Assembly: GCA_012517325.1 (NCBI GenBank)
Contig: JAAYVF010000087.1
Location: forward strand, 1-64,000
Origin: Myxococcales bacterium
GTDB lineage: Bacteria > Lernaellota > Lernaellaia > Lernaellales > Lernaellaceae
DNA: 64,000 bases
Reading direction: 5' to 3'
The position numbers and the translations under genes were made by a program. The notes beneath the pieces are model-generated. The model was not told the origin of the DNA and searched no databases. It was given only the letters and a program-made list of their open reading frames with translations. How positions within the stretch are numbered: position 1 is the first letter of the stretch; each line of letters begins with the position of its first letter. Below are positions 16,821 through 26,476 of this stretch, piece by piece.

Positions 16821-18242
16821 TCAGCCGCTGAACGCGTAATGGCGCAGGAATTGCCAGGCGGCGCGCAGGAGCAGGCGGCGGCTGCTGGGTTCGCGGAGGC
16901 GGCGGCGGTAATGGCGGAAAACGGCCCGGCGCAGGTAGAAGCTCCGGTAGAGGCGGCGGCGGAACTTTTCGAGTTCGGACGCTTCCAGGCCCGTCGGCAC
17001 GAACGACACCTGGTGCTCGCTCATCGCCTGATAGCCGCCGATTTTCCGGCCGTGCCGTTCGATCTCGTTCGTCAGTTCGGCGCCGGGGAACGGCGCGAAG
17101 AAGCCGATCATCACGTCATCGAGCGGCTCGCCCAGGACGAAATCGCGGGTCGCCCGCAGGGTGTCCGCCGTCTCGCCGGGCGCGCCCAACATGATGAACG
17201 CCTTGGTGGAGATGCCTTCCGCGCGCACCTTGCGCAACGCCTCGCGGGCCTGCTCGACCGTCGTCCCCTTGCCCAGGCGCCGCAGCATGTCGTCGCTGCC
17301 CGATTCGAGGCCGAACGACACCTGCCAGCAGCCGGCCTTGGCCAGTTCGCGCAGGGCGAACGGCGAGATGATCTGGTCGACGCGCGCCTGGCAGGAAAAC
17401 GACAGCGGCAGGCCGCTGCGCTGAATGGCGCGGCAGAGCTCGACCAGCCGCCCCTCGTCGATGAACAGGCTCTCGTCGTGGAAGGCGAAATCGACGATCG
17501 AATGCTGCCGGTAGAGCAGCTCCATCATTTCCCACACGTAGGCCGCGCCGTGCATCCGCAGCTTCTGCCCGAAAACGCCGCGGTCGCAAAACGCGCATTT
17601 GTACGGGCAGCCGCGCGAGGTAAACAGGATCGTGCTCGGCAGCCGGAAGGTCGATTGCGGGCTGGGCCCGTAGGTCGGCGCGAGGGGCGGCAGCAGATCC
17701 CACGCCGGTTGCGGCAAGTCGTCGAGATGCGCGAACAACGGCCGGCGCTTGGCGAAACGCACCATGCCGCCGTCGCGGTACACCACGCCCTTCACCAGGG
17801 CCGGGCTGCCGCCGCGCTCGACTTCCCGGAAGATTTCCCAGGCCGTGGCCTCGCCCTCGCCGACCACGCCGTAGTCGATCGAGCGGTACGATTCGATGGT
17901 TTCCTCGGGCCGGCTGGAAACGTGCGGGCCGCCGAGCACCGTGACGCAATCCGGCGACAACTGCTTGATCTTCGCCGCCAGTTCGGCGGCGGCGCGAATG
18001 CCCAGGGTCGTGGCGGTGAGGCCGCAGACGAGCGGTGCCTGGGCGGCGACGCGCGCGGCGGCGGCGGTGGTGTCCAGGCCGAGGGCGGCGGCGTCGAGGA
18101 TGGCGACGTCCACGCCCTGCGCCCGCAGAAACGCGGCCAGATAGGCCAGCCCCAGATTGGGCAGCCGATTGCCGACCGGCGCCAACTTGCCGTACCGGGC
18201 TTCCGGGCTCAACGGCGGATTGACCAGAACGAAGTCCGCCAC
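16821..18242 (-). CDS. B12-binding domain radical SAM protein
   Basis: 473 residues. An N-terminal cobalamin-binding Rossmann-type domain (about residues 1-150: NLGLAYLAAFLRAQGVDVAI; VTVLGGPHVSSRPEE; VVGEGEAT) is followed by the radical SAM core with SRGCPYKCAFCDRG (CxxxCxxC) at about 211-220 and FHDESLFIDEGR. Members methylate or rearrange unreactive carbon centres in lipids, hopanoids, antibiotics and tetrapyrroles. The start is GTG at 18242, placed by GGAGGT five bases upstream. The gene follows the BtrH_N-type gene with a 27-base gap, so both are probably one transcript. Substrate unknown. Confidence 0.9.
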   Translation of the reverse strand: MADFVLVNPPLSPEARYGKLAPVGNRLPNLGLAYLAAFLRAQGVDVAILDAAALGLDTTAAAARVAAQAPLVCGLTATTLGIRAAAELAAKIKQLSPDCVTVLGGPHVSSRPEETIESYRSIDYGVVGEGEATAWEIFREVERGGSPALVKGVVYRDGGMVRFAKRRPLFAHLDDLPQPAWDLLPPLAPTYGPSPQSTFRLPSTILFTSRGCPYKCAFCDRGVFGQKLRMHGAAYVWEMMELLYRQHSIVDFAFHDESLFIDEGRLVELCRAIQRSGLPLSFSCQARVDQIISPFALRELAKAGCWQVSFGLESGSDDMLRRLGKGTTVEQAREALRKVRAEGISTKAFIMLGAPGETADTLRATRDFVLGEPLDDVMIGFFAPFPGAELTNEIERHGRKIGGYQAMSEHQVSFVPTGLEASELEKFRRRLYRSFYLRRAVFRHYRRRLREPSSRRLLLRAAWQFLRHYAFSG

Positions 18243-18269
18243 GCTACCTCCGGGTAAACATCCCTGCGC

Positions 18270-19262
18270 CTAGCCGCGACATGCCCGCGCGGCCGAATAA
18301 TATTCGCGCTCCGCCCGCGCCAGGCCGGCCAACAGGGCCGCCGCCGGCCGGAAATCGGCCGGGGGTTCCTGTTCGCTGAGCGCCCGCAGTTCGACGCCCA
18401 ACGCGGTCCAGGCGGCGGCGATCCGGCGCATGCGCTCGGGCAGTCCGTGCCATTCGATCGCCGGACAATAGACCGCTCCCTCCGCCAGAAAATCAGCGTA
18501 CATCTTGCGGAAACTGCCGCCGCCCGTGCCGCGCTTTTCGATCACCTGATAGGCGAAGCGCGCGCTCCATTGCCAATCGGCCGCCTCCCGCCACGCGGGC
18601 AGTTCGCGCGCGGCGCGCTCCAGGGCGGCGACGCCGAAAAGCTCGCCGCGATCGGCCAACATTTTCTCCGCCTGGGCGACAATCGCAAGGGGCACCGCGA
18701 CGGCCGGGTCGGCCAGGCGTTCGGGCACGCGAATCTCGAACCAGTCGTTTTGCAATTCGAACGGCGGCGCCGTCTCGGCGCGCGCCCGGGCCAGGCTGTC
18801 GAGCGGCACCGGCTGCAACTGGTCGAACTCGTTGTCGCTGATCGTCGCGGTTTGCTTTTCCTCGTCGTAACCGACGACCAGAATTTTATGCCCGCCGAAG
18901 CGGGTCTTGGTATTGTAATAGTCGAGCCAGCGGATATCGGCCTGGACCATCGCCGGGCGGCCGGCGTCGATTTCGTTTTTGACCCAGCGCCAGGCCTCGG
19001 CGGGATCGGCGGTCTGATGGACGGTGCACGGGACGCCCAGATTGCGAAAGCAGGTCGTTTCCAGGTACGGCCCGCGACCGCCGATGTACCGCGTCGGGTT
19101 GAGACTGGGTCCGGTCAGGTAGACGAATTCCAGCCCCTCGCCCAATCCCAGACACATGGCCTCGGAAATCCGGTGCCCGTGAAAGCGCAGCAGGCGGCTG
19201 ATGGACGTCGTGCCGCAGTGGTTTCCCCTGGCGTGCTCGTATCCCGAAACGGTTACCTGCAT
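18270..19262 (-). CDS. BtrH N-terminal domain protein with DUF4872-like C-terminus
   Basis: 330 residues. The start GNHCGTTSISRLLRFHGH with SEAMCLGLGEGLEFVYL matches the BtrH_N family, a papain-like fold in which Cys16 would be the nucleophile; GGHKILVVGYDEE near residue 130 supplies a His. BtrH in butirosin biosynthesis transfers an acyl chain from an acyl carrier protein to an aminoglycoside; related proteins act in other natural-product loci. The C-terminal half (ALERAARELPAWREA; FRKMYADFLAEGA) matches the helical DUF4872 region usually fused to it. It is the first gene of a pair with the B12 radical SAM gene. No carrier protein gene is adjacent. Confidence 0.83.
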   Translation of the reverse strand: MQVTVSGYEHARGNHCGTTSISRLLRFHGHRISEAMCLGLGEGLEFVYLTGPSLNPTRYIGGRGPYLETTCFRNLGVPCTVHQTADPAEAWRWVKNEIDAGRPAMVQADIRWLDYYNTKTRFGGHKILVVGYDEEKQTATISDNEFDQLQPVPLDSLARARAETAPPFELQNDWFEIRVPERLADPAVAVPLAIVAQAEKMLADRGELFGVAALERAARELPAWREAADWQWSARFAYQVIEKRGTGGGSFRKMYADFLAEGAVYCPAIEWHGLPERMRRIAAAWTALGVELRALSEQEPPADFRPAAALLAGLARAEREYYSAARACRG

Positions 19263-19546
19263 TCACCGACCCGGTGTGAATTGGTCCTTCACTTTCCACG
19301 GTTCGGGGAACGGGGTCAAGCCGGTGGGTCGGCGATGGAAATACTGCGAAACGACGGCGGGTTCGCCGCCAAATCGCCGGCTGGGGGAAGGGGGAAATAC
19401 CTATAGCACCCATTAGTCATTTCTTGGTTTCACGAACTGACGAACCCTAAGCAATCACCACATCCTTGAGGAGGCCCCAGGCCGTCTCGTAAAGAAATGA
19501 CCAATCGGCGCTGGATTGACGCGACCCAATGCCACGATTCTCTATC
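19263..19546. other. Gene-free stretch between the BtrH_N gene and the hairpin element
   Basis: No convincing gene. It contains a 13-base inverted repeat with one mismatch (core GTCATTTCTT at 19416-19425, AAGAAATGAC at 19492-19501). An open frame crossing 19430-19795 on the minus strand has no ribosome site and runs through six hairpins, so I do not call it. Confidence 0.5.
19491..19512 (+). repeat. Imperfect 22-base direct repeat, left copy
   Basis: AAAGAAATGACCAATCGGCGCT matches the copy at 19766-19787 at 18 of 22 bases. The two copies bracket the hairpin cluster. Confidence 0.6.
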
Positions 19547-19685
19547 CCATGGGCTCCCTCCCATGGCTACGACCGTCGCCCGATGGGCGACGGTCGAACA
19601 CCCGCTCAAGCGGGTTTGAAAAAAGCCCGCCGCAAGCGGGCGGCCGATCGCCTTCGCGATCCCAGCCAGAGGCGGAAGCCTCTGG
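19547..19685. other. Cluster of six perfect hairpins (possible structured RNA or small mobile element)
   Basis: Six uninterrupted inverted repeats lie in 139 bases: CCATGGG/CCCATGG (19547-19566), an 11-bp stem with loop GAT (19571-19595), ACCCGC/GCGGGT with loop TCAA (19600-19615), GCCCGC/GCGGGC (19625-19641), GATCGC/GCGATC with loop CTTC (19646-19661), and CCAGAGGC/GCCTCTGG with loop GGAA (19666-19685). Read on the minus strand, the 19625-19641 stem is followed by TTTTTTC and could terminate. It is flanked by 22-base direct repeats. Confidence 0.7.
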
Positions 19686-19765
19686 ATATGTAGCCGCGTA
19701 CGATAAATCATTCCTGGCGTTTCAGGATATTTCGCTTCTCTTGAAAAAGCGGAAGAAAGCAAAGC

Positions 19766-19787
19766 AAAGAAATGGCGAATCGGTGCT
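19766..19787 (+). repeat. Imperfect 22-base direct repeat, right copy
   Basis: AAAGAAATGGCGAATCGGTGCT, partner of 19491-19512. On the opposite strand it runs on into a short tRNA D-arm-like string (GTTGGTTAGAGCACC). Confidence 0.6.
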
Positions 19788-19856
19788 CTAACCAACTATT
19801 GCCGCGGCGCCGGACGATCGCTGCCCCTCGCGGCTCGCTTCCGGCGGCGACGGTAT

Positions 19857-19889
19857 AAAAAAACCGGGGCCCGGCGAAGCCGAGCCCCG
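19857..19889 (-). terminator. Rho-independent terminator of the glutamate dehydrogenase gene
   Basis: On the minus strand a GC-rich hairpin (CGGGGCTCGGC, loop TTCG, then a matching arm; 19864-19889) is followed by seven T (19857-19863), 27 bases past the gdhA stop. Confidence 0.88.
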
Positions 19890-19915
19890 AAAATTTTCTT
19901 TTTCGGCGGAGCCGA

Positions 19916-21202
<1,287 letters not shown>

Positions 21203-21414
21203 CGCGTTGTTCCTTTCGCTATGATTTTGCAGTGGTGAACCGGATTCTCGGCATTCGGGAAGCGGAAAATATCCTCGGGAAGGTCCTCTTCGCCTCCGGC
21301 GAAGTGGGATGACGTCATTTCCACGATGCGGCACATAACCTGTCAATCACCTATGCAGTTGATCACTTGGGCTTCCAATATCCCTAATTTTTCCGTCCAT
21401 GACCTCTTATCGTC
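21203..21414 (-). promoter_or_regulatory. Long 5' leader of the glutamate dehydrogenase gene
   Basis: About 210 bases separate the predicted transcription start from the gdhA ATG. The leader holds a perfect hairpin (CTTCGCC-GGA-GGCGAAG on the minus strand) and a TGACGTCA palindrome, but no riboswitch class I recognise. It could carry attenuation or translational control. Confidence 0.4.
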
Positions 21415-21420
21415 GGCGGC

Positions 21421-21448
21421 AGTGTAGACCTTTAGGTTTGACTGTCAA
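21421..21448 (-). promoter_or_regulatory. Predicted sigma70-type promoter of gdhA
   Basis: Minus-strand TTGACA (21443-21448) and TACACT (21421-21426), 16-base spacer. Confidence 0.6.
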
Positions 21449-21490
21449 GGGAAGGAAAAGCCGATTGTTTTTGGTTTCAGGACGTTCGAT

Positions 21491-23212
21491 TCACGGCGCG
21501 GCGGCCGAATCCGCCGGCGGCTCCTGATCCCAATCGGCGGCATAGATTTGAAATTCACGCTTGTTCGATTGGCTGTCATCGGGAAGCCAGAAAGCCTTTT
21601 CCAACCGGGTGGAATAGCGAAGATGCCGGCCGCGATCCTCTTTCAGCAAACCGAGAAAATGGTCCCATTCCTGAAAGAACAGTAACAGCTTGGGCCGGCG
21701 TCGTTGGAGCAGCTCGTACAGCGGCAGGGCGCGCGGGTTCCGGCCCTTGCAGGTCGAGGGAACCGTCGCGTAAATCCGCGCCACCTCGGGATCGGTCAGG
21801 CCGACCAGGTCCAGAATCGGCCGGTCGGCGAAATAATAAAGCGCCCCGATATCGTGCGTGGCGATCAGGTCGCCCGGCGCCGAGTGTTCCTGCACGTATT
21901 TCACCACCTTGGCGAGATAGCCGTCGATGTCCATGCTCGCGATGGCCGCGCGATAATAAACGTAGGATTTGCTTCCCGTCAGCATCGTGAAAAACAAAAA
22001 CAACACCGCCAGGCCGGCGCCCGCCAGCTTGCCGCCGCCCGGGAATCGCCGGCGCAACCACCCCGCAACCGCCGCGCCGCCCATCCCCAGGCCGGCGAAA
22101 ACCACCGGCAGCAGCGGATGCTGGTAACGGCCGTTGTAATGTTTGAGCGCCCCGGTGAATTGCACCAGGTACGCCCCGTAAAACACCAGCAGAAACAGCG
22201 GCGGATAGATACGACTCCACCACCGGCGCGCGGCCAGCAGCAGCGGCGACAGCAGACTGACGACGCCCAGCAGCAGCCACGGAGCCTCGGCCAAGGTCTG
22301 CCAACGGCGGGACCAGGTTTCGCATGACGACATAAAAAAGTAGCGTTTGGCCGAGACGGTCAGCGGCATGACGTGGCCAATCAGCAGGTAGTTGCTCAAC
22401 AGGTAAGGTAACACGACGACCAGCGTCGCCAGAACGCCCGCCCCGCACCAAAGCCAATCGCGCCGGGCCTTTTTAGCCGCCAACTCACCGCCCCGGACCG
22501 CGAACAACACCGCGGCCAGGAAATAGCCCTCGGGGCGCGTCAGGATCGCCGCGCCGCACAGGGCGCCCAGGCCGATCGTCCAGCACGGGGCAGCTCTGCT
22601 TTTTTCAAAAACGACGAACGACCAGACGATGGCCGCCGCGAACAGGTCGGTTTCCAGGCCGTTGAGCGCGCCAAAGGCCAGCGGCCCCGCCAGGACCGCG
22701 CCCGCCGCCGCGCCGGCCGCCGCCGGCAGGCTGCCGCCCAATTGCCGTACCCAGACGAACAGGCCGCCGACCGCCAGCAAAAACGCGAGCAATCCCCACG
22801 CGCGGTCCGCCGCGATCACGCCGATCGCCTTGCCCGCCAGCCCGACCAGCAGCACGTGCAGCGGGCTGGTGATGCCCGCCACCGGCGCCTGGGGATTGAT
22901 CGCGAAAAGGTTGTGCTCGGCGAGGTTGCGTGCCGCCGTCAGGGTGATGTAGCTGTCGTCGATCGGAAACGCCTCGGCGAGGCCCGCCAGCGGGAACAAA
23001 GTCCAGAAATAAACGATGACGGCGGTCAACAGAACCGCCGCCAGCGCCCACCGCGGCGCGGTCGAATCGTCGGCCTCGAACCGCTCGCCGCGCGCCGCCA
23101 GCCAAAGTAGCCCGGCCGTCCATCCGATAAAAAGCAACAACAACATCCGCTTGCCATCCCCGACTGTTCCAGCGGCATTTAATGACATCGCACCGAAAAT
23201 AACAACGGCCAT
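21491..23212 (-). CDS. GT-C fold membrane glycosyltransferase-like protein
   Basis: 573 residues with about ten transmembrane helices in the first 440 positions and a short soluble tail. The first external loop carries FPIDDSYITLTAARNLAEH, the Asp-Asp motif of GT-C enzymes that use polyprenyl-phosphate sugars, as in arabinofuranosyl- and mannosyltransferases. The tail includes DIGALYYFADRPILDLVGL and LYELLQRRRPKLLLFF, common in this group. It probably glycosylates an envelope polymer or protein. The start is uncertain: ATG at 23212 is used, but ATGs further in (MSLNAAG, MLLLLF) are possible. A divergent promoter region of 116 bases separates it from the next gene. Confidence 0.8.
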   Translation of the reverse strand: MAVVIFGAMSLNAAGTVGDGKRMLLLLFIGWTAGLLWLAARGERFEADDSTAPRWALAAVLLTAVIVYFWTLFPLAGLAEAFPIDDSYITLTAARNLAEHNLFAINPQAPVAGITSPLHVLLVGLAGKAIGVIAADRAWGLLAFLLAVGGLFVWVRQLGGSLPAAAGAAAGAVLAGPLAFGALNGLETDLFAAAIVWSFVVFEKSRAAPCWTIGLGALCGAAILTRPEGYFLAAVLFAVRGGELAAKKARRDWLWCGAGVLATLVVVLPYLLSNYLLIGHVMPLTVSAKRYFFMSSCETWSRRWQTLAEAPWLLLGVVSLLSPLLLAARRWWSRIYPPLFLLVFYGAYLVQFTGALKHYNGRYQHPLLPVVFAGLGMGGAAVAGWLRRRFPGGGKLAGAGLAVLFLFFTMLTGSKSYVYYRAAIASMDIDGYLAKVVKYVQEHSAPGDLIATHDIGALYYFADRPILDLVGLTDPEVARIYATVPSTCKGRNPRALPLYELLQRRRPKLLLFFQEWDHFLGLLKEDRGRHLRYSTRLEKAFWLPDDSQSNKREFQIYAADWDQEPPADSAAAP

Positions 23213-23328
23213 TTCACCCGGCGCGAAAAATTGCCTTCGGCGGCGGGCGGCGCGATTTGCAATTTCCGGGACCTTCGTTAGTATACGAGCGATTTTCCAT
23301 CGGCTTGCGAACAGGGAGATAAAAGGAA

Positions 23329-23691
23329 ATGCCGAATCCCCAAATGATTTTGCTCGGCCTGATCGGGCTCAGCTACCTGCTGATTCTCGGGGTGCTGATC
23401 ACCGGCATTTTACAACTCGTGCAAAAAAACAGCGCTTCCTTGAAAGTCATGCATCGTTGGGCGGTGATCCCGACGATCTTCTTTTGGATCCTGGTGCACA
23501 TCGTCGCGATCCTGTTGACGAAAATGGTGCTGGTGACCTTTCTGCTGTTTTTGGCCCTGGCCTTCGCCGGCGCCCTCAGCGGCTGGCTGGTCAAACCGGG
23601 CGCGCGGCGGATCATGCACATGATCTTCGGGGTGATGACCTTTTTGCTGTTTACCCTGTTCATCTTCCGGTTCCTTCTGGTCGCGGCCTGA
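23329..23691 (+). CDS. Small four-helix membrane protein with several histidines
   Basis: 120 residues, nearly all membrane helices (about 7-29, 43-64, 66-88, 95-119). Histidines fall at helix ends or inside (VMHRWAVIP, LVHIVAI, IMHMIFGVMTF), a spacing that would suit b-type heme ligation as in small cytochrome b561-like or DUF420-like proteins. That is inference only. SD AAAGGA sits before the ATG. It lies 39 bases upstream of mltG on the same strand and may be co-transcribed. Confidence 0.65.
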   Translation: MPNPQMILLGLIGLSYLLILGVLITGILQLVQKNSASLKVMHRWAVIPTIFFWILVHIVAILLTKMVLVTFLLFLALAFAGALSGWLVKPGARRIMHMIFGVMTFLLFTLFIFRFLLVAA

Positions 23692-23730
23692 TCGAACCGG
23701 CCGCGGCCGCTGTCGAAACGAGTCGGAACC

Positions 23731-24774
23731 ATGACCGAAGGGTTGTTCGCTTCCGGGGAACCCCGGAAAATCACCTTTTGGGCGTTTACCGCCTTCCTGC
23801 TGGCCGGCCTGGCCGTCGCCGCGGTGGCCATGGCCTATCTGATGCGCCAGGCGCCGGGTTCGCCGAAAGATCCCCCGATCACGCTGATCATCGCGCCGGG
23901 CGCCGCGCCGGCCGATATCGCCGCTCAACTGGAAAAATCCGCCCTGATCGCCGACCGGCGCGGCTTCCTACTGCTGGCCCGTTACCGCGGACAGGACATC
24001 AAATTGAAGGCCGGCGAATATCAGATCGCCCGCGGCCTGCCGCTTAAGGAAGTGCTGGGCATTCTGGTCGCCGGTAAAACCGTGCTGCATCGCTTTACCG
24101 TGATACCCGGGCAGACCGCCGCCCAGGTGGCCGCCGCCTTGAAAAGCGAGGGCGTCGACCCGCGCAACGAGGCCGCCGCACTGATGAACGACGCCGCCTT
24201 CGCTGCCTCGCTCGGCGTGCCGGCCAAGCGCCTGGAGGGCTATCTCTACCCCGAAACCTACGCCTACGAGCGCGGGGAGGACGCCCGCGCCCTGCTGGCG
24301 CGCATGGTCGCCCAATTCGACAAAATCTGGAAAAGCAAACTGGCCGACACGGCGGCGAAACAGGGCCAAAGCCGGGAACGAATCGTCACCCTGGCGAGCA
24401 TCATCGAGAAGGAAAGCGGTTATTCGCCCGAACGGCCGCTGATCGCCCGGGTCTTTTTCAACCGCCTCGCGGAAAAGATGCCTCTGCAAGCCGATCCGAC
24501 CGTCATTTACGGCCTGGGCGACAAATACAAGGGCGACCTGACCCGCGAACACCTCGCGACCGACACGCCGTTCAACACCTACACGCGGCCGGGGCTGCCG
24601 CCGGGGCCGATCTGCAATCCCAGCCTCGACGCCCTGGAAGCGGCGCTGTCGCCGGCGGAGGGTTCGTGGCTGTATTTCGTCGCCAACGACGAGGGCCGGC
24701 ACGCGTTTTCCACCACTTATGGCGAACACCAGCTCAAGGTGAATCGCTATCAGCGTCAGGGCGCGGGCGAATGA
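23731..24774 (+). CDS. mltG: Endolytic murein transglycosylase MltG (YceG)
   Basis: 347 residues. A single N-terminal membrane helix (about 16-36) anchors a periplasmic LysM-like region (about 48-120) and the YceG catalytic domain. The catalytic glutamate is Glu226 in ASIIEKESG, and RVFFNRL, PLQADPTVIYGLG, FNTYTRPGLPPGPICNPS and YFVANDEGRHAFSTTYGEH are the classic family blocks. The enzyme cuts nascent peptidoglycan strands inside the membrane-proximal wall and sets glycan length. Its stop overlaps the start of a small lipoprotein gene (ATGA). Confidence 0.95.
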   Translation: MTEGLFASGEPRKITFWAFTAFLLAGLAVAAVAMAYLMRQAPGSPKDPPITLIIAPGAAPADIAAQLEKSALIADRRGFLLLARYRGQDIKLKAGEYQIARGLPLKEVLGILVAGKTVLHRFTVIPGQTAAQVAAALKSEGVDPRNEAAALMNDAAFAASLGVPAKRLEGYLYPETYAYERGEDARALLARMVAQFDKIWKSKLADTAAKQGQSRERIVTLASIIEKESGYSPERPLIARVFFNRLAEKMPLQADPTVIYGLGDKYKGDLTREHLATDTPFNTYTRPGLPPGPICNPSLDALEAALSPAEGSWLYFVANDEGRHAFSTTYGEHQLKVNRYQRQGAGE

Positions 24775-25283
24775 GGCGGCAAACGGCCATCCTCCTCGCC
24801 TGGCTGCTGCTCGGCGGCTGCGTGACCATGGCCAAACCGGACCTGACCGATTTTTCCAGCCTCCGAGGCTACGAAGCCGCCGGGGTGAACCTCCGCCTGC
24901 CGAAGTATTTCAAACGCTTCGAGGAAAACGGCGCGTTCCTTTTCCGCCCCGAGCCGCCGGTCCGGCCGTCGCCGGGCGTGTTGGTGAAGCCGGAAAAAAC
25001 CAAGGACGACATGGCGGCGCTGGAAGCCGCCTACAACAAGGTGACCGAAAAAATGGGCGGCATGCCGGTGGTCATCCGGCGGTCGATCGCCGGCCGCGAA
25101 ACCCCCGGTCTGCAAGATCAGTTGATCACCCATTTCATCTGGATTTACGCGCTCAAGGGCGCGGACGGCCAGGTGCGGATTCTGCAGATCATCGCGCCGG
25201 TCCAGTGGACCGACGAACAGGTGCTGGCGTTTCACGACCTGGTGGTGCAAAACCTGACCCTGGTCGATGACGCAGCGCGTTGA
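24771..25283 (+). CDS. Small lipoprotein coupled to mltG
   Basis: 170 residues. The ATG at 24771 overlaps the mltG TGA. The signal peptide ends in a lipobox LLGGC (Cys17). The mature part (YEAAGVNLRLPKYFKRFEE; RQLIT-like HFIWIYALKGADGQVRILQII) looks like a single alpha/beta domain with FLFRPEP at the edge. No family recognised. Coupling to mltG suggests a role in wall metabolism or envelope placement, but this is inference. Confidence 0.72.
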   Translation: MRRQTAILLAWLLLGGCVTMAKPDLTDFSSLRGYEAAGVNLRLPKYFKRFEENGAFLFRPEPPVRPSPGVLVKPEKTKDDMAALEAAYNKVTEKMGGMPVVIRRSIAGRETPGLQDQLITHFIWIYALKGADGQVRILQIIAPVQWTDEQVLAFHDLVVQNLTLVDDAAR

Positions 25284-25368
25284 CGCGCCGCCGGGCAGGC
25301 ATTAAGCTGCCGGCCGGGTTCTCGCTTTCGGAACCGACCTTCTTTCGTATCGCGCGGAGGTTTTCGGC

Positions 25369-26424
25369 ATGGCGATTTTCGAAATCCTTTCGGGCCTCGG
25401 CGGCGTGGCGGTGCTGGATGTGCTGGCCGCCAAGGTGTTCGAGCGGTTCTACCGCAACGAACGCCGCCCCGAGGCGGTGCATTTCACGACCACCGAAGAC
25501 GGCTGGACGCTGGCGCTGCACCAGTACGATCCGCCCGCCGGCGTCGCCCGGAAACGGCCGGTGATCTGCTGCCACGGCCTGTCGGGCAATCACCACGGCT
25601 TCGACCTGACCGCCCGCACGAGCCTGGCGCGGTTTCTGGCCGCGGCCGGCCATCCGACCTTCCTGCTGGACCTGCGCTGCGCGGGCTTGTCGGACAAGGG
25701 CCGCGTCCTCGGCGGCAAGGCCATCGCCTGGAAACTCTCGGACCACTACCGCTTCGACGCGCCGGCCGCGATCCGCAAGGTGCTCGAACTGACCGGCGCC
25801 GACCGCCTGCACTGGATCGGCCACAGCATGGGCGGCATGATCGCCTACGCCTTCTTGCAGACGCCGCTCGCCGATCAAATCTCGCGCTGCGTCATCCTGG
25901 CCAGCCCGGCGAAATTCGACGCCATGCGCCCGCTTCACCGGTTCGGCTTCCTGCTCAAGGCGATTCCCGCCGTCCCGCTGCGAACCTTCACGCAGAGCAC
26001 CGCGCCGCTGTTCGAGTCGGTGAAGTTTCTGCAAAAAATGAGCGGCAACCTCAATCTGCTGCCCGGCCACGCCGCGCTGTCGGCGGTCAACTGCCAGGAC
26101 CAGACTCCGTCGGCGCTGCTGCGCGACTTCACGCGGTTCATCGACGCCGGCCATTTCGTCGGCGACGACGGCGCCGACCTGGTGGCGGGCCTGGACCGCG
26201 TCCGGACGCCGATGCTGTTCATGGTGGGCGCGGCGGACGAGTTGGCCGCGAACGGTTCGATCCAGGCCGCCTACGAAGCCTGCGGCGCCGCCGAGAAGGA
26301 CCTGGTCCTGCTCGGGACGCGGCACGGGCAGCGCACCGAGTACGGCCACCTGACGATCCTCCTGGGCGGAAACGTTTACGAGGAAGTCTTCCCGCGCATC
26401 ACCGCCTGGCTGGCCAAGGGTTGA
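25369..26424 (+). CDS. Alpha/beta hydrolase
   Basis: 351 residues with an alpha/beta hydrolase fold: oxyanion region CCHGLSGNHHGFDL (about 67-80), nucleophile elbow GHSMGG with Ser153, a lid-like middle section (about 175-270), and a late HLTILLG with the likely catalytic His. An N-terminal helix precedes the strand HFTTTEDGWTLALHQYDPP, as in lipase/esterase and polyhydroxyalkanoate-related hydrolases. Substrate unknown; an acyl or ester bond is likely. ATG at 25369. Its stop is 52 bases before the next lipoprotein start. Confidence 0.85.
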   Translation: MAIFEILSGLGGVAVLDVLAAKVFERFYRNERRPEAVHFTTTEDGWTLALHQYDPPAGVARKRPVICCHGLSGNHHGFDLTARTSLARFLAAAGHPTFLLDLRCAGLSDKGRVLGGKAIAWKLSDHYRFDAPAAIRKVLELTGADRLHWIGHSMGGMIAYAFLQTPLADQISRCVILASPAKFDAMRPLHRFGFLLKAIPAVPLRTFTQSTAPLFESVKFLQKMSGNLNLLPGHAALSAVNCQDQTPSALLRDFTRFIDAGHFVGDDGADLVAGLDRVRTPMLFMVGAADELAANGSIQAAYEACGAAEKDLVLLGTRHGQRTEYGHLTILLGGNVYEEVFPRITAWLAKG

Positions 26425-26476
26425 TTCCCGGTCCGCCGCGCCCTAAGCTTGAGCCGCACTAACCCGGAGGGGAACC

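Noticed and set aside
19430-19795. A 121-codon open frame on the minus strand
   Set aside because: It runs through six perfect hairpins, has no ribosome site and no protein-like pattern. The hairpins explain the region better.
19783-19799. tRNA D-arm-like string on the minus strand (GTTGGTTAGAGCACC)
   Set aside because: The 5' half of the D-stem and an acceptor stem cannot be formed from the neighbouring bases. It may be a remnant of a tRNA gene, but it is not a gene.
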